Positions 1-7,739 are shown, numbered from the stretch's first letter. The stretch is 33,593 bases of DNA from Myxacorys chilensis ATA2-1-KO14 (GCA_019359275.1 JAHHHP010000061.1:1-33593); one strand, 5' to 3'. Program-made: numbers and translations. The notes: a model not told the origin generated them from the letters alone.

Positions 1-126
1 CGTTAGGTTATCTAACACCCGACGAATACGAAAAGAAATGGAATGAGCAACAGAAGTAGAAATGTGGTAGAAAGTAGATACGCTTAAATCTTTTGTGCTT
101 CTGTCCGAACTAAAGGGGTCACTTCA
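1..126 (+). mobile_element. Right end of an IS3-family insertion sequence (truncated by window edge)
   Basis: The first 59 bases encode a transposase tail and the element appears to end near 126. Positions 101-126 read CTGTCC-AACT-GGGGTCA-TTCA, which resembles the right terminal inverted repeat of IS150-like IS3-family elements as I remember them, including the terminal CA. The left end is outside the window, so neither the partner repeat nor the target duplication can be checked. Family is inferred from the transposase tail plus this repeat. Confidence 0.6.
3..59 (+). CDS. IS3-family transposase (OrfB) C-terminal fragment
   Basis: The reading frame opens at the window edge and ends at TAG 57-59. 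It gives LGYLTPDEYEKKWNEQQK. A 'YLTPDEYE' segment close to the stop is typical of the last residues of the IS3-family integrase-like transposase, which cuts and joins element ends with a DDE site located upstream of what is visible. Only 18 residues are present, so the call rests on this C-terminal signature and the terminal-repeat-like sequence about 40 bp downstream. The gene is cut by the window edge; nothing suggests it is broken. Confidence 0.6.
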   Translation, partial: LGYLTPDEYEKKWNEQQK

Positions 127-433
127 ACCCTCTTCGGGGAAATGGAGACAACAAACTTCATCGACGTTCTACCTCAAGAATTTGTAGGAGGTCAAAAAAG
201 TACCTCAGTGTAGATGCTTTCGCTATCTCAAGTAGCTGCACACCTATATACGGTCCGATAGATGTGTCAACTTGATATATACGTAGGAATTTAATCAAAC
301 TTAACTTTTAATTAATCTAGCCTTAATAAAATACGAGGCTACAGGCTTTTGAAGCCACAACTCAGTTCGTGGCCATTAAATCGCAGACTGTTACCAAAAA
401 GAGGCTGTGGCTCAAGTTCAAAGGAGCAGAGTG
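127..433. other. Intergenic stretch between two insertion sequences
   Basis: No convincing reading frame is seen on either strand. The stretch is AT-rich in its middle part (about 260-340) and carries no HIP1 octamer. The sequence around 350-420 contains a short GCCAC/GTGGC inverted repeat, too short to assign. It is probably the native target region into which the two flanking mobile elements inserted. Confidence 0.4.
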
Positions 434-454
434 TATAGAACCCATTTGAGATCT
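434..454. repeat. IS5 element left terminal inverted repeat with TATA duplication
   Basis: TATA at 434-437 is followed by the 17-bp inverted repeat, which matches the far end with one mismatch (A versus G at the twelfth base). The stop of the second transposase frame overlaps its inner edge. Confidence 0.8.
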
Positions 455-996
455 CAGGCGGTAGATGCAAGACGTTTCAGCATCAGCCTGACAAAGCAGA
501 GGTTGATTTTGGCAGTTGCATGACTCAAGGAGCGCTCAAAGTTCTTCACCAAGCTCTTACACCGTTCCATCCAAGCATTGGAGCGTTCAATGATCCACCG
601 CTTTGCCACTGGCACAAATCCTGATTTGCCCTGCGCTGCCTTCTGTTGCTTTGAGGGTTTGGAGGAAAGCTGAAACCGAATCTTCGTCATCATCTGCGGA
701 TAAACTTGCTCTAACGCCGCTACCAAATGCTCGACGTGATAGCCGTGGTCGAGCAAGATGGTAATCTTCGGGATGTTGACGGGTTTCGACTTGAAATAAT
801 CGATGTTGAGCGTCAGCATCTCAATCAATCCAGCATCATCGGAGACATTGGCTTTGGTGCAATGGATGAAAAAGGGAAACCCCAATGTGTCAACGGCAAG
901 ATGCCGCTTAATGCCATTGGTCGATTTGTAGAAACAGAAGCCTTTTGACTCGACACTCGCCGTACAGGTATTTTTGACCGCTTGAGAATCAATCAT
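454..996 (-). CDS. IS5-family transposase, second frame (OrfB, DDE catalytic part)
   Basis: The frame carries the catalytic half of the transposase. The first Asp is in MIDSQAVK, the second in ILLDHGYHVEHL, and the Glu is in the region RSNAWMERCKSLVKNFER, which also has the conserved Arg/Lys spacing of the family. In the -1 frame the reading extends back to plus position 1020, inside the A9 run, giving a continuous joined protein of about 290 residues with OrfA. The ATG at 996 is therefore more likely an internal Met than the main start. Both halves look intact. Confidence 0.88.
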   Translation of the reverse strand: MIDSQAVKNTCTASVESKGFCFYKSTNGIKRHLAVDTLGFPFFIHCTKANVSDDAGLIEMLTLNIDYFKSKPVNIPKITILLDHGYHVEHLVAALEQVYPQMMTKIRFQLSSKPSKQQKAAQGKSGFVPVAKRWIIERSNAWMERCKSLVKNFERSLSHATAKINLCFVRLMLKRLASTA

Positions 997-998
997 GA

Positions 999-1307
999 TT
1001 AAGCGAGTCCACTGCGGTTTTTTTTTACCTGTTCTCGCACTTGCTCATGTAACACCTGCTTCAAGGTTTCGATGGCTCCAGCCGCGCGCCACTGTTTGTA
1101 ATGCCAATAAACCGTTGAATAGGGCGGCAAGTCTTTCGGTAAGTCTTCCCAATTACAGCCATTCTTCAGTTGATAAAAGATGCCATCGAGGATTTGCCGC
1201 GTCGTCCAGCTACTTGGTCGGGTTCGTTTCTTTGGCGGCAGTATCTCAGGCAGCAGGGGTTCAAGAATTTCCCATTCTGCATCAGTGAAGCTGCTCGAAT
1301 ATGCCAT
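999..1307 (-). CDS. IS5-family transposase, first frame (OrfA, N-terminal part)
   Basis: This 102-residue frame starts MAYSSSFTDAEWEILEPLLP, the usual N-terminus of IS5-family transposases (helix-turn-helix-like DNA-binding part, DUF4096 type). It also has the characteristic 'ILDGIFYQLKNGCNWEDLPK' and 'STVYWHYKQW' segments. It lacks the catalytic DDE residues. Near its end the minus strand has nine A residues (plus positions 1018-1026), where frame 0 reads V-K-K-N and soon stops. Slipping back one base gives V-K-K-K-P-Q-W-T-R-L-I-M-I-D-S and continues into the second frame, so this ORF is probably the upstream half of one frameshifted transposase. On its own it may act as a regulator of transposition, as in related elements. 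Confidence 0.88.
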   Translation of the reverse strand: MAYSSSFTDAEWEILEPLLPEILPPKKRTRPSSWTTRQILDGIFYQLKNGCNWEDLPKDLPPYSTVYWHYKQWRAAGAIETLKQVLHEQVREQVKKNRSGLA

Positions 1308-1352
1308 AGGACGAGATCTTAGAGTTGGATGTACCTTATCTCTTTATTATAA

Positions 1353-1373
1353 AGATCCCAAATGGGTTCTATA
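1353..1373. repeat. IS5 element right terminal inverted repeat with TATA duplication
   Basis: This is the mirror of the repeat at the other end, directly followed by the second TATA at 1370-1373. It lies about 45 bp upstream of the first transposase frame, where the element's own promoter would be expected. Confidence 0.8.
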
Positions 1374-1793
1374 GAAGACTAGGGCTTCCAGATTAGAAGG
1401 AAGCGAAAAGTATGCCTGCTCTGCCCAAGATAAAGGCTCCTGCGATCGCGGTTAAGTTTAACCTCTGCTTAATCTCCGTTAGACAAAAGCCTCCGTGCCA
1501 ATCCTGTTGCTTTCCCTATTGTTTTCCACATTCGTAAAACTACTCGTACAACGATTCTTCTGATTTTGCCAACGGTTTAGCATCATTGCTCTTGGTTTCG
1601 CTAAGGGTTAACTAATTTGAAAAGCGGAACATACGGAATATGAAAGTCATTCATCTTCTTAAAGAAAGCTCCTATTAAACCCGAAGTGAAACTCTGTCCT
1701 TGGATGAGTTGATCTCTCTCTTAGGAAGCTACATTTGTGAACTGTAATAAATAATTATGAGAAGTATAAAGTAACAGAAAAGCAATAAGGTAC
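1374..1793. other. Intergenic region upstream of the diiron-enzyme operon
   Basis: No supported gene. The first 100 bp next to the IS5 element include one HIP1-like octamer and short broken frames. The last 60 bp before the next gene are A/T-rich (a TAATAAATAATTA stretch near 1747-1759) and probably hold its promoter, though no clear -35/-10 pair stands out. Confidence 0.4.
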
Positions 1794-2915
1794 ATGCAAG
1801 GCAGTCTAGCTACGCCGTTAAAAACGCGGGAACTTATTCCAGCTACAACTCAGGCGCAAATCCAAAATCCATACTACGAAGCGGAAAAAAGCTTCGGTGC
1901 GTTAATTGAGCTTGAAGATCTCGACCAGCAGCTTGATCACCCTATTGCTCAAATCAGCGATTTCGAAACAACGCTCAAGCAAGCGTTGACAGAAGCCTAT
2001 CAAACGCCGCAGGGTTCGGACGATGCCCATTGGTTCATCCAACGAGTGTTGTACCGGATCAATCGACTCAATCTTTTTTGGTACGACGATCTGAGCCATT
2101 ACACCAACGAGCGATCGCTGTATCTGCAAAAGATTCGGAATCAGATCGAAGCCGCTTGGCAACAGTGGGAACTGTCTCACGTCGATGCCGAGAGTTATAA
2201 GTCACTTGACTTTAAGCGAGCGCTGAGCAATCGCTACGAAGCCGATCTTAATCCTGCTTTATCTGACGATGCGATCTATTTAAGAGAACGCTTGTCGTTT
2301 GAGGGATATCGTTATTTGATTGCGATCGCATCCTTTGATGGGCTGATCGAATCGAGTCGGCTTACCCGAATTTTGGGTGGGGCAGCCAACGAAGTACAGG
2401 CAACCCTGACCAGAGTGCTGATTGAGGAATATGGCAACGGTCGTCTGTCTCGAAAGCATTCGACATTTTTCGCGCTGATGATGACCGAACTCGGCTTAAA
2501 CACGCAGCCCGAGGCCTATATCGATCTCGTTCCCTGGCAAGTTCTTGCCAGCACAAACCACAACTTTTTGCTCACCGAATGTAAGCGGCACTTCCTGCGC
2601 TACAACGGGGGTCTAGCTTACTTTGAAGTTGCTGGGCCTTCTGCCTACCGCAACTATCTCGCCGCCGCTCAGCGCCTCGGACTCTCCGATGACGCTATGG
2701 GATATTGGGAACTCCACATCCGCGAAGACGAGCGACACGGACGCTGGATGGTTGAAAACGTGACGCTGCCGCTAGTGGATATGTATCCCAACGAAGCGTG
2801 GCAACTGGTATTGGGCTACGACCAAGAAAAGATCATGGGCGAACGAGCGAGCGAAGCAGTCGTGGCACGGCTGCGTCAATGGGAAGCTGAGCCGCTGCCT
2901 GTGGTTTCTCCTTAA
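1794..2915 (+). CDS. Haem-oxygenase-like diiron oxidase/oxygenase (HDO superfamily)
   Basis: The 373-residue soluble, mostly helical protein carries the full metal-ligand pattern of haem-oxygenase-like diiron enzymes. E212 and H222 are ten residues apart (in EEYGNGRLSRKH), E278 is in YFEVAG, and H308-x3-D312-x2-H315 is in HIREDERH. E186 fits the extra carboxylate ligand seen in the N-oxygenase SznF. The spacings match the SznF ligand set as I remember it. Family members use O2 to N-hydroxylate amines, cleave amino-acid side chains or decarboxylate fatty acids; the substrate here is unknown. An AAGG sequence precedes the ATG by three bases. It is first in a tight same-strand set with a methyltransferase and a glycosyltransferase (gaps of 24 and 21 bp), so its product is probably modified further. 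Confidence 0.85.
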   Translation: MQGSLATPLKTRELIPATTQAQIQNPYYEAEKSFGALIELEDLDQQLDHPIAQISDFETTLKQALTEAYQTPQGSDDAHWFIQRVLYRINRLNLFWYDDLSHYTNERSLYLQKIRNQIEAAWQQWELSHVDAESYKSLDFKRALSNRYEADLNPALSDDAIYLRERLSFEGYRYLIAIASFDGLIESSRLTRILGGAANEVQATLTRVLIEEYGNGRLSRKHSTFFALMMTELGLNTQPEAYIDLVPWQVLASTNHNFLLTECKRHFLRYNGGLAYFEVAGPSAYRNYLAAAQRLGLSDDAMGYWELHIREDERHGRWMVENVTLPLVDMYPNEAWQLVLGYDQEKIMGERASEAVVARLRQWEAEPLPVVSP

Positions 2916-2939
2916 AGCGAGCTTAACTTTAAGCAAGCT

Positions 2940-3749
2940 ATGACGGGTGCAACGCATAATTTATGGGATGACTCTATGACACTCACTGGATCTCGCGTGC
3001 GGCGATCGCACGTCACTTCTCAGGGATTACCTGATGCAACTCCTGCTTACTCTCAGCAGGAAGTGTTTTTCTGCCCTGAAGAATCTCATTTCTATTCTTA
3101 TTGTTTAGAGCGATTAGTATTTAATCGTCATCGCGATTCCAATAGCATTATTGAATTTGGCTCTGGTGATGGTAGTCCTGTTATTAATGCGCTGATGCGG
3201 AGCCAGTTTAACGGAACGATTCAGGGTTACGAGCTAAATCCTTCTGCTCATCAAGTTGCTTGTTCTAGAGCCTCTCAGTGTGAACTAGACCAGAAGTATG
3301 TTGTTCACAATCAGTCGTTTTTTGACGCTGATGCTCCCAATGCAGATTGTTTGATTGCCAATCCGCCTTACTTGCCTGCCCCAGATAACAACATCTGTAT
3401 GCCTCTGTTACATGGTGGCGACGATGGCGCGACGATTACAAACAAACTTCTGACGTTGGATTGCCCCAACGCCATGCTGCTGATCTCTAGCTATTCAAAC
3501 CCAGTAGAAACCATCGAACATGGACTGGATCACGGATATGCAGTTGCAGATTTTATGGTGACGCCGCTTCAGTTTGGTTACTACAGTTCTGAGCCAAAGG
3601 TGAGAAACTGCATTTCAAAACTGCGTCAAAATCAGCAAGCGTTCTATTCTCAGAATATCTATTTTCTGGCTGGCGTTCTGTTTACAAAGCAAGAACTTGG
3701 TGCGATCGATATCTCTAACGAGTTGATCAAAGTGATGACTGCTTTGTGA
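2940..3749 (+). CDS. Class I SAM methyltransferase with NPPY motif (PrmC/HemK-like)
   Basis: A 269-residue methyltransferase. Motif I for SAM binding is IEFGSGDGSP (residues 71-80), and the NPPY tetrapeptide is at 141-144 (LIANPPYLPAP), followed by LLHGGDDG as in PrmC/HemK-like proteins. NPPY enzymes methylate planar or amide nitrogens (glutamine side chains, adenine, small molecules). PrmC itself is usually longer with a separate N-terminal domain, so this is more likely a specialised relative than the release-factor enzyme. The start is uncertain: ATG 2940 has no clear ribosome site, and ATG 2976 (MTLTGSR) is an alternative. It lies between the diiron enzyme and the glycosyltransferase, which suggests N-methylation in the same pathway. 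Confidence 0.8.
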   Translation: MTGATHNLWDDSMTLTGSRVRRSHVTSQGLPDATPAYSQQEVFFCPEESHFYSYCLERLVFNRHRDSNSIIEFGSGDGSPVINALMRSQFNGTIQGYELNPSAHQVACSRASQCELDQKYVVHNQSFFDADAPNADCLIANPPYLPAPDNNICMPLLHGGDDGATITNKLLTLDCPNAMLLISSYSNPVETIEHGLDHGYAVADFMVTPLQFGYYSSEPKVRNCISKLRQNQQAFYSQNIYFLAGVLFTKQELGAIDISNELIKVMTAL

Positions 3750-3770
3750 TATTTTACCAATGCTTCTATC

Positions 3771-4613
3771 ATGGCAACTGTTGATATCCTCATTCCTACT
3801 TACAATCGTTCAGCAGCGTTGGCAGTGACGTTGACGAGTTTGATCGCTCAAACCTACAAGGATTTTAGAGTCATCATCTCCGATCAGACCGAAAGTGTGG
3901 ATGCCAACGGCGAATGTCAAGGGGCTTTTGCTGCTGGAGAGGTGCAAGCCGCACTGCGAGTTTTGCACTCAGTTCTTGGTTCCAACCCCGACGCCATTCA
4001 AACCCATCAGCACTTGCCTCGACGAGGCATCGCAGAACAGCGCCAGTTTTTGCTCGATCAAGCCACAGCACCGTATGCTCTTTTTCTAGATGACGACCTA
4101 ATTTTGGAGCCTTTTGTTGTTCAGCAACTGCTGACTACTATTCAAGAGGAAGAATGTGGTTTTGTTGGCAGTGGCATGATTGGACTGAGTTTTAGTGATG
4201 ATGTGCGTCCTCACGAGCAGGCAATCGAGTTCTGGGACAGATCTGTTCAGCCTGAATCAATCTGTCCTGGAATGCCGCAGTGGGAGCGCTGGAAACTCCA
4301 CAATGCAGCGAACCTTTATCACATTCAGCGAAATTTTAACCTGAATCCAAAGCAACCTCGCACCTATCGAGTCGCTTGGGTTGCAGGATGCGTTTTATAT
4401 GACGTGGCAAAAATTCGCAGTGTAGGAGGCTTTAGCTTCTGGCACGATCTTCCCGAGAATCATTGCGGTGAAGATGTGTTAGTACAACAGCGAATTATGG
4501 CGCGGCATGGCGGATGTGGCGTTCTTCCCTCTGGAGTTTATCACCAGGAATTGAAGACAACGATTCCCGATCGCAGCAACAATGCACCCGTAATGCTTCC
4601 CTTAGCAACCTAA
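3771..4613 (+). CDS. Family 2 (GT-A fold) glycosyltransferase
   Basis: The 280-residue protein begins VDILIPTYNRSAALAVTLTS, the nucleotide-sugar-binding start of GT2 enzymes. It has a metal-binding DDD at 107-109 (LFLDDDLILEP) and a GED segment at about 233-235 (HCGEDVLVQQR), where the catalytic base of GT-A inverting enzymes sits. No membrane segment is seen, so it is probably cytoplasmic or peripheral and adds one sugar to a soluble acceptor or lipid. It is the last gene of the operon, 21 bp after the methyltransferase stop, and is followed by a long hairpin. Donor and acceptor cannot be read from sequence. Confidence 0.82.
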   Translation: MATVDILIPTYNRSAALAVTLTSLIAQTYKDFRVIISDQTESVDANGECQGAFAAGEVQAALRVLHSVLGSNPDAIQTHQHLPRRGIAEQRQFLLDQATAPYALFLDDDLILEPFVVQQLLTTIQEEECGFVGSGMIGLSFSDDVRPHEQAIEFWDRSVQPESICPGMPQWERWKLHNAANLYHIQRNFNLNPKQPRTYRVAWVAGCVLYDVAKIRSVGGFSFWHDLPENHCGEDVLVQQRIMARHGGCGVLPSGVYHQELKTTIPDRSNNAPVMLPLAT

Positions 4614-4631
4614 CACCAGCAAAGTAAATTT

Positions 4632-4685
4632 ACCCATAACATAAATGGCTGCCTCAATCTCGAAGCAGCCATTTATGTTATGGGT
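4632..4685. terminator. Long perfect hairpin between convergent genes, probable bidirectional terminator
   Basis: CCCATAACATAAATGGCTGC (4633-4652) pairs perfectly with 4665-4684 across a 12-base loop, extended by one A-T pair outside. It lies between the stop of the glycosyltransferase gene (4613) and the stop of the convergent gene (4731). No strong T-tract follows on either side, so it may act as an mRNA end-protecting structure as well as a terminator. Confidence 0.7.
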
Positions 4686-4730
4686 GGAAGGATTCATAAT
4701 CAGTCAATCTTGATTACGAATCCTTACCAA

Positions 4731-5906
4731 TTAGAATCCGCCGAAGTTGTAACCAACCCCTACTCGAATTCCGACAGCCGCTTGTCCTGTTACAGAAGCG
4801 TTAACGGCTGCTGTTGCTGTGAATTGACGCGAGATAGGCACATCAACACCGCCTGTTAATAACAAAGCAACATCTCCACCATCGCCCGTTGAGACTGCTG
4901 CGCCAATTCCAACATATGGAGCGATCGGAACACCTAGCGCACCTCCTACTGGACCTGCCGGACCTGCGCCAAAGTTAAAGTCATAGGTGATGGGAAGCAA
5001 AATAGTCACATCATCCGAAAACTGAACCGATGGACGAGCTGAAAAAGAACGGGTTAAGCCAATCTTACTAAAGAGTTCAAAACTGGTCTCGCCCAGCGCC
5101 GTGTCGCCATCACCAACACCAATGTTAGCGCCAATACCCACATAGCTAGAACCAGAACGAGTTGCACGACCCGGTGTGATCTGCGGTATTAGGTTGTTGT
5201 TTGGAGTTGTGGTATCTGGTGTTGTACCTGGAGTATATTGTGGCGTTACAGGCGTGGTTGAATCCGGTGTAGTCGTTCCCGGTGTTGTTGAATCCGGTGT
5301 AGTCGTTCCCGGTGTTGTCCCAGGCGTAGTTGAATCCGGTGTAGTGGAAGGCTGGGTTTGCGGAAATGTGGTATCCGGCTGGGTTCCACCAGGCGAGATA
5401 ATGGTTGGACTGGTCGTGTTCGGAGCAATACCACCCGGAACCGTATCAGGAACGGTAGATGGGTTGCGTGTACCAGGCGTGGTTGCAGGAACACTTGGAA
5501 CAGCATTCGGATCGGTAGTCCCGGGACTCGTTGCACCCGGATCAATACGCGGAACCGTATCAGGAACGGTAGATGGGTTACGTGTACCAGGCGTAGTCGG
5601 TGAACCCGATGAACCATCAGTAGACTGTGCTAACAAAGTTGCTTCGGGAGCTTGGCTTAATAGTGCTGATGCTTTTGTGACCGAGTGACCTGGAATAGGA
5701 GCCGCAACTTTAGCAGAGGCTTGTGGTTTAGTTCCTTCTAGATATGAAGCGTTCGAGTCTGACCGTATAACTTGATTGGATAAGACAGAAGTTGCATCTG
5801 TGGCGTCTGGTTCTTCTGCTTGCGCTTTGACAGTTCCAGCAAAGACCGTAAGCATAGCGATGCTTAGCGGTAGAAGGATTTTTTTATTAACTAGGTTCAG
5901 GGTCAT
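4731..5906 (-). CDS. Secreted Pro/Thr-repeat protein with outer-membrane-barrel-like C-terminal domain
   Basis: This 391-residue protein has a clear signal peptide: basic N-region NKK, then LLPLSIAMLTVFAGTVKA, with a likely cut near residues 28-30. Residues about 95-245 are low-complexity, rich in T, P, D, G and S, built from repeats such as TTPDSTTPG and a longer TTPGTRNPSTVPDTVP unit present twice. Residues about 255-391 alternate glycine-rich and hydrophobic strands (YVGIGANIGVGDG, APYVGIGAAVSTGDG, GIRVGVGYNFGGF) and end in phenylalanine, as expected for a small outer-membrane beta-barrel. The linker would span periplasm or cell wall, or be displayed. I do not recognise a specific family. 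It stands alone on its strand, 182 bp downstream of the FHA-PrsW gene. Confidence 0.75.
   Translation of the reverse strand: MTLNLVNKKILLPLSIAMLTVFAGTVKAQAEEPDATDATSVLSNQVIRSDSNASYLEGTKPQASAKVAAPIPGHSVTKASALLSQAPEATLLAQSTDGSSGSPTTPGTRNPSTVPDTVPRIDPGATSPGTTDPNAVPSVPATTPGTRNPSTVPDTVPGGIAPNTTSPTIISPGGTQPDTTFPQTQPSTTPDSTTPGTTPGTTTPDSTTPGTTTPDSTTPVTPQYTPGTTPDTTTPNNNLIPQITPGRATRSGSSYVGIGANIGVGDGDTALGETSFELFSKIGLTRSFSARPSVQFSDDVTILLPITYDFNFGAGPAGPVGGALGVPIAPYVGIGAAVSTGDGGDVALLLTGGVDVPISRQFTATAAVNASVTGQAAVGIRVGVGYNFGGF
5257..5316. repeat. Tandem 30-bp coding repeat (two identical copies)
   Basis: The unit beginning GTTGAATCCGGTGTAGTCGT occurs back-to-back at 5257-5286 and 5287-5316, with partial copies downstream. 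The period is a multiple of three, so copy-number change would keep the frame and alter the length of the Pro/Thr linker. Confidence 0.85.
5437..5597. repeat. Direct repeat of about 47 bp inside the Pro/Thr linker
   Basis: Positions 5437-5483 and 5551-5597 are nearly identical (two mismatches) and 114 bp, i.e. 38 codons, apart. The repeat encodes TTPGTRNPSTVPDTVP twice. The near-identity at DNA level indicates recent internal duplication rather than only amino-acid constraint. Confidence 0.85.
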
Positions 5907-6088
5907 AGGTTCTGCTAACGTCCGAAGCGTTGTGCGCTTGTGGGTAGGAAGACAGGCAATAAAGCTCAGTCTTTAGCTATGAGCGTAGAGCGTTCAATTT
6001 CTTGGAACCTCTCTCTAAAGAAGGAAAATCTTTTGGCGAGCAGGTTATAGAGTATTCAGGATTAGCAAAATCCTTTAGAATCAAGCTT

Positions 6089-7438
6089 CTAGCCTTTCAA
6101 TCGGGTTGCAAAGTTTTGCGATCGCGTCGGCGATAAGCTACGGGCTTTTAAGATAGCTGCCGCTAAAAACGCATAGGATAGGATGCCCACCAGCGCTAGA
6201 ACAACCGGGCTAACCCACCCCATTGCATTCCAGAGCGCATGCAGTCCAGCGGCAGTCAGATAGCCAATGGTCAGAATCACAGCACTTTGTTTCGGCTTTA
6301 AAACACTTAGTCCAATGAAGTAACCCAGATAGCCGCTATAGGCCATATGACCCGAAATCGACCCCAGCAAACGAGGAATGAGGAGTTGTAGACCTCTCAA
6401 TTGATTCACTCCTTCACCGACTTGTAGCGTCGTATTTTGAATGATTTCTGGAACATACTGTCCCAAGGTTTCTAGCAGCGTAAATCCAACAGCAGACGCG
6501 GCCCCCAGCAAGATACCGTCCAATGGCTCCCAGATGCCAACGCGACTATTCCACGGCGCGGGCAAAAATCGTCCGATCGCAAATAACGCAAGTAGAGGAA
6601 GCGCCTTCAGCAACTCTTCCATCAAGCCTGCACCAAAAAACATCCGAATCAGCAGCACTAAGAAACTGATTGATTCTCCATCTTCTGGTACGCGTCCGGG
6701 CAAGACTTGTCGAAACAGCCAGATCGACAAGGGTAAAACCGGACTGCTGAGTAGAGCAATTGTGCCTAATGCCGCTGCGACCGGAACCCACCACGGTTTG
6801 TGCTTACCGCAGAGTTGGTAAACAAAATAGTAAGCGGCTAGGGCTAGATATCCAGCAATGAGCAAATTGAAGACGATCGCCTGTCCAACTGCCAAGAACA
6901 TCGCTACCACAAATCCGATAGTGATCATACTCGGCGCGAGATAAGCTTTTTGCGTCAAATCTCGCCCTGTGGAGAGGATCGGAAACAGTTGGGTAAACGT
7001 AACTCTTTCTTCGACGATAGGAGCGACAGGAGTATCTTGAGGAGGTAAAGTCAAGACTTCGAGGGTCTGAGACTGATGCTCTTGAGCGCAATACTCGAAA
7101 ATATATTCAGGCCCACTCTGTCCTAGTGTGATGCGATCGCGGCTTTGCAACATCTGGCAACCGCGCAACCGTTTTCCGTTCAAATACGTACCATTCGAGC
7201 TATCAAGATCACAAACCCACCACCTTGACCCTGTTCCTGGCTCGGCAGCGGGGCGAATCTCGACATGACGCCGCGACACAGAAGCATGTAAAACCGGATC
7301 GACCACAATATGACAGCGGGAATCTCGCCCAATTGCCACAGTATGGTCAGCATAAAGGGGATAGGAGTGCTTGGAAGCAGGTTTACCGGGGGTCGGCACG
7401 TGCCGCAAGCTTGCGATCGCAGATGATTCACCCGTCAT
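6089..7438 (-). CDS. FHA-domain PrsW-like intramembrane metalloprotease
   Basis: A 449-residue fusion. Residues about 30-115 form a forkhead-associated domain: GRDSRCHIVVD at 37-47, SRRH at 55-58 and SNGTYLNGKRL at 81-91, the phosphothreonine-binding set. From about 165 there are several membrane segments with PrsW-family signatures: EELLK at 274-278 (the EExxK motif), a Glu at 323 in GFTLLETLGQY, and later histidines in SGHMAYSGYLGYF and GLHALWNAMGW. PrsW cuts membrane-bound anti-sigma factors at site 1 in Bacillus. Here phosphopeptide binding would presumably direct or switch the protease; that coupling is inferred. No partner sigma/anti-sigma pair is adjacent. The start lacks a clear ribosome site. 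Confidence 0.82.
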   Translation of the reverse strand: MTGESSAIASLRHVPTPGKPASKHSYPLYADHTVAIGRDSRCHIVVDPVLHASVSRRHVEIRPAAEPGTGSRWWVCDLDSSNGTYLNGKRLRGCQMLQSRDRITLGQSGPEYIFEYCAQEHQSQTLEVLTLPPQDTPVAPIVEERVTFTQLFPILSTGRDLTQKAYLAPSMITIGFVVAMFLAVGQAIVFNLLIAGYLALAAYYFVYQLCGKHKPWWVPVAAALGTIALLSSPVLPLSIWLFRQVLPGRVPEDGESISFLVLLIRMFFGAGLMEELLKALPLLALFAIGRFLPAPWNSRVGIWEPLDGILLGAASAVGFTLLETLGQYVPEIIQNTTLQVGEGVNQLRGLQLLIPRLLGSISGHMAYSGYLGYFIGLSVLKPKQSAVILTIGYLTAAGLHALWNAMGWVSPVVLALVGILSYAFLAAAILKARSLSPTRSQNFATRLKG

Positions 7439-7739
7439 TTCACGGTGTCCAGCAGTTGGCGTTCACCACAGTTATTCAATGTGAAAAATGAGACTCCAGG
7501 AAGGATGGGCAACATTCTACACTTAACCTTGTACAATTTTGCTCCCATCCTACGCCGCCTCATTAACAATTTACTCGTTAAAAGACGACTGGTATGAAGA
7601 ACTGAAGCGTGAAGACGGCTTGAATAGTATGGCTGAGATCGTTGGCTTCTCCTTCTTACAACACCTACCGAGGCAGTTGAACTGCTCGGTTTAGGGACTG
7701 AAAAATTGAGTGAACCTATTGTTAGCGTAAGTCAGAACA
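7439..7739. other. Gap with possible gene remnant
   Basis: No intact gene. On the plus strand about 7554-7690 reads, without stops, as protein-like sequence including DDWYEELKREDGLN and SMAEIVGF. Shortly after, a different frame reads TEAVELLGLGTEKLSEP up to a TGA near 7757. The switch between frames suggests a decayed gene with a frameshift, but the family is not recognised and composition alone could explain it. Confidence 0.3.

Larger units (their letters stand above)
438..1369 (-). mobile_element. Complete IS5-family insertion sequence, about 932 bp, two overlapping ORFs
   Basis: The ends form an imperfect terminal inverted repeat. The left end reads GAACCCATTTGAGATCT (438-454) and the right end, on the minus strand, reads GAACCCATTTGGGATCT (1369 down to 1353), 16 of 17 identical. 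Both ends are flanked by TATA (434-437 and 1370-1373), consistent with a TA or TATA target duplication. Inside are two minus-strand frames of a DDE transposase joined at an A9 run. This organisation is typical of frameshifting IS5-family (IS427-like) elements. Intact ends and near-intact frames suggest a recent, possibly active, copy. Confidence 0.88.

Noticed and set aside
727..1288. Plus-strand ORFs across the IS5 element (727-948, 995-1288)
   Set aside because: Both lie antisense to the transposase frames and encode nothing recognisable.
5176..5688. Long plus-strand ORF rich in V, G and P opposite the secreted-protein gene
   Set aside because: It is the antisense shadow of the Pro/Thr repeat region. 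Its composition follows from the repeats, and it has no ribosome-binding site or family resemblance.
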